This document shows, in pieces, positions 1 through 25,600 of a stretch of DNA of 64,000 nucleotides. The translations under genes and the position numbers were made by a program. The notes beneath the pieces were generated by a model. The model saw only the letters and a program-made list of their open reading frames with translations. It was not told where the DNA came from and did no database searches. Every line of letters starts with the position of its first letter. Position 1 is the first letter of the stretch. This DNA is from Salvelinus alpinus (taxonomy: Eukaryota > Chordata > Actinopteri > Salmoniformes > Salmonidae): assembly GCF_045679555.1 (NCBI RefSeq), contig NC_092094.1, forward strand, positions 15,576,612 through 15,640,611, read 5' to 3'.

Positions 1-509
1 GATAACGATTGATTGAATATGTCCGTAAACACACCAGCCAGCTGGTCTGCACATGCTCTGAGGACGCGGCTGGGGATGCCATCTGTGTGAGTTGTAATTG
101 TGTTATGCCGTCCTTAGGTTCTCTTCAAGTAAAGTGTTACTGATATGTTTAATACTTTGAATGCACTAATATATTACAATAGTGCCCAACACCTCTGGGC
201 ATCCTGAAATTCAAACCCTGTGTGTGTATTATAGTTAAATTAGCTTTGATTCCAGGCAGTCTATTAGTTAAATCCTTTGTTGTTATCAAGTTAAACACGT
301 TTATCTATCCGGACAATGACAAAGCAGTTGGCTGACAAATAACCACATCTGGCAGACATCCAGGCTGTACCCATGTCAGTTTGTTTATGAACATTAGTGT
401 GTGTGTTTGTCGGTGTGTCTATGCTTTCTTGCGTATGTGTGCATGCGTGTGTTGTGTGTACAGTGTGTATCCTTGCTTCAACAGTATGTGTTTGTTTCTA
501 CTATGGCAG

Positions 510-2411
510 GACTTCCCCCAGCTATACGAGGAGGCTCGCTACTACCAGCTGACACCCATGGTCCGCGAGCTGGAGCGCTGGCTGACAGAGCGGGAGGGCC
601 AGAAGAGCCGGCCCTGCGAGTGCCTGGTGGTCCGAGTGACCCCTGACCTGGGTGAGAGAATTGCCCTCAGCGGGGAGAAGGTGCTCATTGAGGAGATCTT
701 CCCCGAGACCGGAGACGTCATGTGTAACTCGGTGAACGCCGGCTGGAACCAGGACCCCACACATGTTATCCGGTTTCCGCTCAATGGCTACTGCAGGCTC
801 AACTCAGTTCAGGTATGGACGGTAATGTAGTTCCATAGGTCAGCGCTGTTATGATGTGGTTCCTTCCAGGTCAACTCTGTTATGTGGTTCCTTCCAGGTC
901 AACTCTGTTATGTGGTTCCTTCCAGGTGAACTCTGTTATGATGTGGTTCCTTCCAGGTGAACTCGGTTATGATGTGGTTCCTTCCAGGTCAACTCTGTTA
1001 TGTGGTGTCTTCCAGGTCAACTCTGTTATGATGTGGTTCCTTCCAGGTCAACTCTGTTATGATGTGGTTCCTTCCAGGTCAACTCTGTTATGTGGTTCCT
1101 TCCAGGTGAACGCGGTTATGATGTGGTTCCTTCCAGGTCAACTCTGTTATGTGGTGTCTTCCAGGTCAACTCTGTTATGATGTGGTTCCTTCCAGGTCAA
1201 CTCTGTTATGATGTGGTTCCTTCCAGGTCAACTCTGTTATGTGGTTCCTTCCAGTGAACGCGGTTATGATGTGGTTCCTTCCAGGTCAGCGCTGTTATGA
1301 TGTGGTTCCTTCCAGGTGAACTCGGTTATGATGTGGTGTCTTCCAGGTCAACTCTGTTATGTGGTGTCTTCCAGGTCAACTTTGTTATGATGTGGTTCCT
1401 TACAGGTCAACTCTGTTATGTGGTTCCTTCCAGGTCAACTTTGTTATGATGTGGTTCCTTACAGGTCAACTCTGTTATGTGGTGTCTTCCAGGTCAACTT
1501 TGTTATGATGTGGTTCCTTCCAGGTCAGCGCTGTTATGATGTGGTTCCTTCCAGGTCAACTCTGTTATGATGTGGTTCCTTCCAGGTCAACTCTGTTATG
1601 TGGTTCCTTCCAGGTCAACTCTGTTATGATGTGGTTCCTTCCAGGTCAACTCTGTTATGTTACACTGCAGAGCAGATCAGGTCATCCAGTAATGCTGAAG
1701 ACTCAAATTCATCTCAGTAACATGGCAGATAGACTCACTCCAGTCACTTTGCAGACCCAGTTCTAAACTCAAAGCTTATCTTTGAGTGCTGTCAGCTCAA
1801 CTAAGTTCAGGTGCTGTGTAGTTCTAGGTCAAATCCGTCATACGTATAAGGAAGAGGGTATAACAATAGCGTACACCGCACTATAACTATGCAGCCTGAG
1901 ATCCTCTGGCACTGTTGACCATACCAGTCTAGGTTGAAAATGAAAGGAGACCAGGCATTTGCAATTAGGGCCCCTGAACTTTGGAATGGTCTTCCAGGGG
2001 AGATCAGGCTTATAGATTCAGTGCCTGTTTTTAAATCCCTGTTGAAGACACACTTTTATAAAGATACTTGTAATGTATGATTGCAATGATTTTAATTGTC
2101 CTTCCTCCTGTATTTGTTTCTTGGTTTGTACTTTTATTTTATGAAGTGAACCCCTTTGTTACCTATATTGAAAGTACTATACAAATAGTTCTGATTAACT
2201 AATGTCAAAAGCTCCTGTCTGTCTGTCTGTCCTGTGCTCCCTGTAGGTTCTGGAGAGGTTGTTCCAGAAGGGCTTCAGCATGAGGGCGTCGTGTGGTGGC
2301 GGAGTTGACTCCTCCCAGTTCAGCGAGTACGTCTTGTGTCGCGAGCTCCACAGGGGTCAGTCCATCGGCACCACCACCACTATCCGGATCAAACAGGAGC
2401 CTCTGGACTAG
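510..2411 (+). CDS. kctd15: KCTD15 (BTB/POZ-domain protein), last two coding exons; 5' part outside window
   Basis: Coding exons are 510-812 (AG at 508-509, GT at 813-814, 101 codons) and 2247-2411 (AG at 2245-2246, TAG stop at 2409-2411, 54 codons plus stop). Both are phase 0. The first begins [14 protein letters not shown] and contains [40 protein letters not shown] and [18 protein letters not shown]. The second begins [11 protein letters not shown], contains [18 protein letters not shown] and ends IRIKQEPLD. This is the C-terminal half of the KCTD1/KCTD15 family, downstream of the BTB domain. [29 protein letters not shown] and YVLCRE favour KCTD15 over KCTD1. The family is known to repress AP-2-dependent transcription and restrain neural crest formation through an oligomeric BTB scaffold. 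The intron between the exons carries a minisatellite and a LINE tail. The gene is convergent with taf4. Family assignment is near certain, the KCTD15 paralogue likely. Confidence 0.93.
832..1660 (+). repeat. Minisatellite of 28/31-bp units in kctd15 intron
   Basis: About 28 tandem units alternate between 31 bp and 28 bp; the difference is presence or absence of GAT in GATGTGG versus GTGG. The core reads TTCCTTCCAGGTCAACTCTG. The array starts about 20 bp after the splice donor of the upstream exon. Each unit carries a pyrimidine run plus CAGGT, so it mimics splice sites. Both unit lengths equal 1 modulo 3, so frames cycle over three units and give long spurious open frames (851-1180, 1536-1766) that are not genes. 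Confidence 0.97.
1945..2195 (+). mobile_element. 3' end of an L2/Rex-like LINE, truncated
   Basis: The forward strand decodes to the usual C-terminal tail of fish L2/Rex-type reverse transcriptases: [18 protein letters not shown] followed by [11 protein letters not shown] non-coding tail follows, ending in a GAAAGTACTATACAAATAG-like motif. Only the 3' end is present, as expected from 5'-truncated retrotransposition. It lies in the last kctd15 intron, in the same orientation as the gene. Confidence 0.7.
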
Positions 2412-3062
2412 GTCAGGAGGAACAGAGGGACCCCTGAGATAAGATGTTCAACAATCCCGGTGCTCATCTCCAGGTCCTATCTACACAAAACACTGAAGGA
2501 GGACTCTTTATGCTTGGGAATATCATGTGCCAATGGCAATGTTTATTGGGCAAGCGAGATGTGAGAAGGTTGTGATTCTATTGAGACTCAAAGTCTACGG
2601 AACTCTTTCTGCTGCTGTTTCCAAGGGAAACGGTCAGTCACCTCTGGGCTATTGACAACTAGCAGGAACAAGGAAATAGCTCCAGTAATATGGTGCTCAG
2701 GTCCAGCTTAGGTTTCACTGGGGACTCCTGTTCAAGCCTAAGGATGGGTCTACTGGTATGCCAGATGACCTCCAGTTCAGAGACATTGTCTGCGTTTATA
2801 CCGGTAGCCCAATTCTGATATTTGCCCAATTATTGAAAAAGATTTAATCTGATTGGTCAAAAGACCAATAAATGTCAAAAGATCAGAATTGAGCTGCCTG
2901 TGTAAACACAGCCAAAAATGGCCATGTCCTGCTCTGCCACAGGAAGAACATGGCTGTGTGTTTGCTGCATTTCTTGACAACTTTCTACACTGGTCAATCT
3001 GAATAGGTCATATACTGTATGTGTAGGTATTTGTACAAATAAATGTTAAATGGACAATATGG
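2412..3062 (+). other. kctd15: kctd15 3' UTR with poly(A) signal
   Basis: The region follows the TAG stop and has no coding frame. A canonical AATAAA at 3038-3043 is followed by a T-rich stretch from about 3067, which makes it the best candidate for the cleavage signal. The 3' UTR would be about 650 bases. The end point is inferred. Confidence 0.6.
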
Positions 3063-4955
3063 GGTCTTTTTTTATATATATAACTTTCATGATAAATATA
3101 TTTGTGAAAAATTTAGATTTTGTATGTGACAATATAGCGATGAAGTGCACATAATCAAGATTTTTTATAACTGCAATTTCAAATAATATTTAGGATATGT
3201 GTTTGCTTACGGTAAGTCAACATCTTTTCCATTTGTAAAGTCGTATTGACAAAAAGATAACGGTCTCGGAATGCTGTTCGTTTTGTATAAGACCGTAATC
3301 TCTCGTGGACAGACAAATAGCTGGGACATTTTGGTTCTGTGTTGCGTTGCCGGGATCAATAAAACCACAATAAGCCAAACTCAACCTGGCACACACCATC
3401 AAAGAAATTAGGATATTTGTGCTTTTCAATCACTTTCTTTATTATTGTTTTTTTGCAAAGGTACAAACAATACTAAAATTGCATCACCTGAAATGCGTCA
3501 GGTTTGAATGCACAGACAGTAGGAAATATAAATAGTCACAAAAATGTGTCCTTCAACACATAATACAGTAGCTGGGTGCTTAAGACCCAGACTCTAAACT
3601 TGAATATACATACACCACAGCTTTATTTCATTTATCAATTAGAACTATGCACTATATAAACAAATGCATGTTACAGTAAAAAATACATTTAAAGCATTAA
3701 AAACCTTTAATGGACAGTTATTTCAAAGTCAAACTGAAAAAGGGCCTTTGACCCCCCAAAAAATAAGGAAGCAGTAGTATGCCATTAGCATTATAAAAAA
3801 ATACTTGACAGATCGCCGTGACAGATTGACATTTTGATGTTGATCATCAGCATTAAAAGTCAATCACTCAAAAGATATTGTTAAGCGGTGTTGCAACTTC
3901 TGCAAGTGATGGACTTTTCAGTTGATTAAAAAGTCCCGGATGGAATTTAAGGTCTTGAGAAAACTATATAGGAATGGTGCTCAATATTATGACCGCATTG
4001 TTAATTGTCATCTTCATTAAAATTGTTGATTAGCCTGAGTGAGTGTATAAGAGAGCCAGCTCCCTGTGTTCTGTGATGAGGTTGATTCTGAATAATGATA
4101 CTTATATCTTTAAATGGATCCTACAATAGGAGAGATTAGTTTATGTATGAACCATTGAATAGAATATTAGAATAGGCGCACAATTTTTTTTTAACACACA
4201 AAAAAACAAAAACCTTAAGATGTTTCACTATTCTGCCAATAGTAATAGGAACCCTAAAGTACCATGTATACCAGCCAAACCTAGGTCAAATACTTGAAAG
4301 TAATTAAGGTGGGCTTGATTTAGCTTGGCGTTTGGGACTATAATGGGACTATTCCATAGGTTCTGTTGTACCATGCAATCTAAATCGAGCTCATATTTCA
4401 TATTTGAAAGTATTGGACCCAGGTCTGGAACTAGTATGTATACTTGTTGTGTTTAAATAGCAGGCATCACAGTACTTCCTGGTACATTTATCTGACCACT
4501 ATCAAAACAATAGGATTCTCTTCAACATTCACCTTATGGTTCGGTAAATTAAAAGGTAGACTCAGAGAAATTATCTTGCCACGAGCAGCAGATATTGAGA
4601 TGAGCAAGATGCAGTCATACAATATCTGCGCATGTGCACGGGTTCGCTTCACGCTGTTCAAAGCATGGTAGCCGAGGGACCAAAACAGTGGAGAAGTTGA
4701 GCCTCACGCTTCAACGCTCTTAGTTGTTGAGGAAATTGACCCACTGCCGTTCACTTTCTGCATCTACGTCATATCGCTGAGTCTACCTTTAAAACATGTT
4801 ACAATATGAGTTATGTTTTCCCCCAAACTCAGTACTTGCCCAGAACATAAAATGCAAACATTATCTTTCATTTTGAAATGGTTCCTTCCTCTTCAATATG
4901 TTGGGGAAAACGTACAACGTACATAACGCAGATCAGTGTTTGTAGGTTTTGACCT
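3063..4955. other. Gene-free interval between convergent kctd15 and taf4; possible far end of the taf4 3' UTR
   Basis: No conserved coding frame is visible on either strand. The interval is AT-rich. Minus-strand AATAAA signals (TTTATT on plus) occur at 3438-3443 and 3622-3627 and could end a long taf4 3' UTR, but nothing shows that transcription reaches them. Confidence 0.4.
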
Positions 4956-5775
4956 GGGGCCTCATTTATCAAAGGTGTGTGCGCACAGAAAAATGACTAA
5001 ACATTGTGTGCGACAGTTTTCCCGCAAAGGTTGGTATTTAAGTGCATCTCCACGCAAATCTCAGACCATGCGTAGGTACACCTTCTAATGGTCATTCAAC
5101 TGTATTGCAAGCAAAGATTGTTATTTTTGGGGAAATTGAGGTGTTTGATGCACAGGAATTATAATAATGGTTACCATTTATTCATTGCTCATTCAATAGC
5201 CAACCATGCTCAAAAGCAAATAGGCTGGTAGCCTATGACAGTATGGGTAGTCTACAGTATTGCTGTGTGATAGGAGCGCGATATAATAGCCTATTTCATC
5301 TCAGAAACACAATCATGTATTGATAAACAAAATATTGAACAACAATTCGTGTGGGCTGTAGGCAACATTTACTTTTAAATTGTTCAATAGACAATCAATC
5401 TTGCAGAATGCACGACCAGTGTTTGGTACTCGCAATAGGCAGAATGCATTTTTTGTTGTTGTTGAATGTCTCTGCAAAAGATTAAAACACTCTGCCCACA
5501 CCTCTACAAAAATTTAATATAATTCGCTATTCAGCTTTCTTTTAGAAAAGGACATGGCCCAGTTCCAACATTTCCAAATCATACAGTTAATGAGGGCGTT
5601 TTTGTTAAAAAAATATTACGTAATTTGGTTCTGATTTATCACTGAAAACATGCATATATGTTGCATGGGACAGTTTGTGGGATTTATCAATCTCCAAGTA
5701 TGCCAGAAATCCTACAATCTCCAGGTATGCCAGAATTTAGTAAGAAATGTACGCACAGTTGATAAATAAGGCCCC
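4956..5775. mobile_element. Non-autonomous DNA transposon, 820 bp, with 17-bp terminal inverted repeats
   Basis: The left end GGGGCCTCATTTATCAA (4956-4972) and the reverse complement of the right end, TTGATAAATAAGGCCCC (5759-5775), match at 16 of 17 positions. The interior is AT-rich without a transposase frame. Just inside the right end, a roughly 25-bp unit containing TATGCCAGAA is present twice in tandem. No clear target duplication could be read, so the superfamily is not assigned. Confidence 0.65.
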
Positions 5776-6190
5776 TGGAGAGCACAGATCCTGACCACGG
5801 TGACCAAACAATCCTGTTGGTCCAAGTCTATATATGATGTGATGTAACATCCTTAGTGGGGAGTCATTAGGCTTAAATAGCAAGGACCCCGACCTCAAAT
5901 ATTACTACTGTAGGTTGTTTGAGAACGACGCAACAAATTGGGACAGAGACTCAAGGCATCGAGGTACATAGGAGTCATGGTAAAAAAAAATGGCGTTGTG
6001 TGCCCACCTGCCAGCTTCTAGGCTCTCAGCGTTGTAAAGCACACAGATAGTGAATGAGACGAGACGTGATGTAAAAACAAGGATGTGGCCAAGTGAAAGA
6101 GTAGCCAGTGTACCTGTCCTAAGGGGCAGTATGATCTGGGAGCAACTGGGTTAGGGTGGTGTGGGGTTGCTTAGCTTCAGATGCAAGGGG

Positions 6191-6490
6191 TGATATATGA
6201 TAGTGTGGTATGGGAATGAGGGTGTGTGTAGAGATGGGGGGTGATATATGATAGTGTGGTATGGGAATGAGGGTGTGTGTAGAGATGGGGGGTGATATAT
6301 GATAGTGTGGTATGGGAATGAGGGTGTGTGTAGAGATGGGGGGTGATATATGATAGTGTGGTATGGGAATGAGGGTGTGTGTAGAGATGGGGGGGTTATA
6401 TGATAATGTGGTATGGGAATGAGGGTGTGTGTAGAGATGGGGGGCTATATGATAATGTGGTATGGGAATGAAGGCATGTGTAGAGATGGG
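6191..6490. repeat. 51-bp minisatellite, about six copies, downstream of the taf4 stop
   Basis: The period is exactly 51 bp: TGATATATGATAGTGTGG-type starts fall at 6191, 6242, 6293 and 6344, followed by one or two diverged copies reading TTATATGATAATGTGG or CTATATGATAATGTGG. It lies about 300 bp past the taf4 stop, so it probably falls in the 3' UTR. Open frames in this stretch are by-products of the repeat. Confidence 0.93.
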
Positions 6491-6802
6491 GGCAAAGGGG
6501 AAACTTTACTTATCGCAAATGTGTTATGGACACAGTACAGAGCCCTGTGTTACCCCTATGTTAGGAGAGCCTTATCGAGTAGTAAGGATTTGCATCAGGT
6601 CGAGTACAGAACCATTGTGGAAGCCCTACTTCAGGAGAGTTGTGTAGAACAGTAAAGATTTGTATTGGGTCGACTAGAGAACCTTATGGATTTGTAACGG
6701 GCCGGCTGAGTACTAAACCCTGTAGGACGTCATACTTTAGGAGAGCTGTGAAGAACCGTAAGGATTTGTAATGTGCTGAGTACTGAACCCTGGGGGACTT
6801 CA

Positions 6803-22154
<15,352 letters not shown>

Positions 22155-22643
22155 CTTTGATGATAGACCGTTGTGCAAATCGTAATTTAGAATGTACGCA
22201 TGCGCGTGGGTTTCAAATGTAGAAATAGAATTTCAAGAAAGGACCACCATACTACGTTTATGAAGATTTGCGCTGCATATTGCACCTCAACGTTTTTCAT
22301 TCCACATGACACCGTAGAGTAGTGCTTCAAAACATGTATCATAAAGATATAGAAGGGATCAAATAGGCATACTAATCTGCAAATCAAAGCTATATAATTA
22401 TTGTTTATATTTAGCAGACATGTTCCAGACTTTGGTGAAAAAGCGCGAGATTTTGATTTCCCGTTAGCCCCCGTGTTTAGAAAGACGATGGAAAATGAGG
22501 TAGCCATATTGTAGTGGAGGACCAAAAATATAGCAAGTCAGAGAAGCACAAAACAGAGCTAGCCAAAGTTAAATTATTCAAAGAAACGTTCAGTTGGGAG
22601 GGAGATCGTTGGCAATTTAGCCATCTAAGACCGGGAAGACAAC
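22155..22643. promoter_or_regulatory. Divergent (probably bidirectional) taf4/lsm14a promoter
   Basis: Only 489 bp separate the two opposing start codons. The stretch includes a near-consensus NRF1 site, ACGCATGCGCGT, at about 22196-22207, and a GCCATATTG YY1-like motif at about 22504. No TATA box sits clearly in place for either gene, as expected for housekeeping promoters. The start sites are not determined. Confidence 0.7.
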
Positions 22644-25600
22644 ATGAGTGGAGGAACCCCTTATATCGGGAGCAAAATCAGCCTAATCTCGAAGGCCGAG
22701 ATTCGTTACGAAGGGATCCTCTACACTATTGATACTGAGAATTCGACTGTCGCACTTGCAAAAGGTAAATAACTCGTGCAAATAATAATGTATCAGAACT
22801 GTTGTGCACCAACTAAATACATACAGAGATGCCTCTAAACAAACGCAATTTCTTCACACCTTGTGGATTGTTATTGTTTCCTTGCTGTTCTGAAAAAGTT
22901 GTCTAGTTAGCTAACAAGCTAGCTAGCTAATTGACTATCCAGCTAGTTAGCTAGCTAAAGTGATGCTTCAAAGGATTTGTATAATATTTGCCGGCAGCAG
23001 TAGCTTTGAATGTAGCGCTCACGAGCCAAAACAGGTCCACGAAAATTGTGCACCACGTCATCCATTTTTTGTTTTATTTTTTTAATTGAACCTTTATTTA
23101 ACTAGGCAAGTCGGTGAAGAACAAATTTTTATTTACAATGACGGCCTAACCCGGATGATGCTGGGCCAATTGTGCGCATCCCTATGGGACTCCTAATCAT
23201 GGCCTGTTGTGGTACAACCTGGAATCGAACCAGGGTCTGTAGTGACTCCTCTATCACTGAAATGCAGTGCCTAGACCGCTGCGCCACTTTGGAAGCCCTT
23301 AATATAATTTCATAGTAGTTAAACAAATTCCAATTCTTACAAAATGTTAAGAATTTGTAAATGCTTAAAGGGATGCTCCAGAGCTTTTGTATAATTTAGT
23401 AGGGGTCTATCTGTGGACCGCACCCACTACGCATCACCACTAACATTAAGCTAGCTAGCAACTTCCTTCACCCTAACGTTTATAGAATTGCACAGCAAGT
23501 GGTACCAATGCACCAAGTCTGGAACCAACAAACATTGAATAACGATGTAAGCTTTATGTAACATTTTTGAGTACGAACCCATTACACCTCTTTGTTTACT
23601 AACAGGACCCTAAAAGCAGACTGGGACAAAGGACACTACTGGTGTCCCCTAGCAAGCTAGCAGCCTACTTCTTCTTTGGTGGGGTTTTTCGCCAGTTTGC
23701 ATCCAACATTATTGGTGCATTACCGCCACCTACTGTGCTGGAGTGTTGACCAGAGACGGCGCTAGCTGCCTCAATGCAATGGCAGTGTGCGCGGCATGTA
23801 GTAACCGCAGTCCGCAGATAGACATTAATGATAATTTCAGCCAGTAGTTTTGTCACGAGACAAAACGGGTCCCGGAAAACTGTACTACTATGTCATCCAT
23901 TTTGTATTGTATATGTTACGTCCTGCAATTATCTTTTTGCAATTCGTATGATATTTTACGAATTCCAATTCATACAATATGTTATGAATTTGTAAGTGCT
24001 TAAGCTCCCGGACTGCATTAGCTACCTGGTGATGTAACTTGTTTTCTAGTTAGCAAGCTAACCATGTTTATTTTAAGTACATGCTGAGAGTATCATGTAA
24101 CCTTACCATATGATGAACTTACGGTGCCATAGCATGACAACTGCATTGCTAACATTCACAAGCAACTCAACATCAGGTTGTTGAGGAGTGATTGTGCTGG
24201 ATTTTGGCAATTTGCCAGCCTCTAATTTGTGGCGCTGTTCTGAGTAATGTGACTGGGAAAACTGGTGCCAGCAAGTTAGTAGCTAAGCTGAGATCAAAAT
24301 CAGACTAGCTATGTATTTCAGTTAGTGTTTCCAGGTTGTGAGGGTTAAAGTGATTGATGTCATTGAACATTCACCTGGCTGAAAAACTAAAACTGCACCA
24401 CTAATTTTAACACAACAATCTTCCTGATCCTAGTAGGAACCTGTGTACTGTATGTAAGCGACCCACAGGATGTCCAACTTTTGTTTACGGACAAATGTGA
24501 CTCGTTTCAGGAAACTAGGCATATGTCGCAGATCACCACTTCACAGGAGAGCCATTTGAACTTAAACTTTTTTTATTTTATTTTTTGCCAGAAATGTCTT
24601 CGGGAATATGAAATTTAATGTGTCTTAATAACAGACTTGTATGCCATCTGTAAATATGAATAAAATGGTTAAATTATTAGCATAGTTGGCTTAGCCACAG
24701 AAAAAGTCAGCAACCTTCCAGCTAGCCATGATTGGCTGAGATAATGAGTGGGCTGGACATGCTGAGAGATTAGTTCAGATTGGTCTGCCATGTAGCAGAC
24801 TTCTGTCTGTTTGAGCTGGTCAGTATGTGTAGGTACTCCTGTCAAACGCGGCTTTAGAACTAGAGAAGTGTTGCTCTCCACATTCTGGTGGACCGACTTT
24901 GGAAATAAGTGGAACTCGAGTGGAATTTGAGTATGATAGCTAAGGAGATGGAGAAAACACCGGAATCTGGATTACATCTTCAAACTAAGGGTAACCATAG
25001 CATCCGTGACCGGGAGAAGCATCCATCCATGATGTATGGGGGTAAGATAGTCTAGCTAGCTACATTTTCAGATTTTACACGTTTCTAATTTTGACAGTCG
25101 TTTTCATTGCAAGTTAGTGTACTGCTAGCTAAAGTTAGTTGTCTCGCTAGCTAACGTTGTGTATCATCTGTGTAGTAATATTATTCGTATCTCAGAGCCA
25201 TTTGCCTTTCTAGTTATAGCCTAATGTTAGCTAGCTAACATTTGAACCTGGTTGGTTAGCTACCTGCAGTTTCATGCAGGGTAGTAATGTCATGAGTTGG
25301 GATTATGGTTCATTGTTTAGCTAGCTAGCTACATGTCTTAACAAGACTCCACTATGCAAGTATCCACTTCAATAGGGCGTGTAAAATGGTCAGTGAGCTT
25401 TTCTCTCATTTGTGTTTGAAGTAGCTAGCCAACGTTAGCCAGTAAGCTTGGGTGCTTGACTGCTGCTGTTAGGACAGAACACTCGGATCAACCCTTAAAG
25501 AAATGGGTTGGGCTAATGCTTAGTAGGGTGTGAACGATGCTGAATGGGTGTAGACAAAGAGCTCTCCAGTAGGTACCAAAACATTCAAAGGCTAAGTTTA

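Noticed and set aside
832-1660. CRISPR-like array
   Set aside because: Units are contiguous tandem repeats without unique spacers, in a vertebrate intron.
851-1766. Open frames repeating [11 protein letters not shown] / [11 protein letters not shown]
   Set aside because: Unit lengths of 28 and 31 bp cycle all frames of an intronic minisatellite; this is not a protein.
510-2411. KCTD1 instead of KCTD15
   Set aside because: Residue choices ([35 protein letters not shown]) and neighbours lsm14a and gpi fit KCTD15 better, though the families are close.
22155-22178. Eight-codon N-terminal extension of taf4 from an upstream in-frame codon
   Set aside because: The upstream codon is TTG, whereas the internal ATG has an excellent context (AAGATGG) and matches the TAF4 N-terminus.
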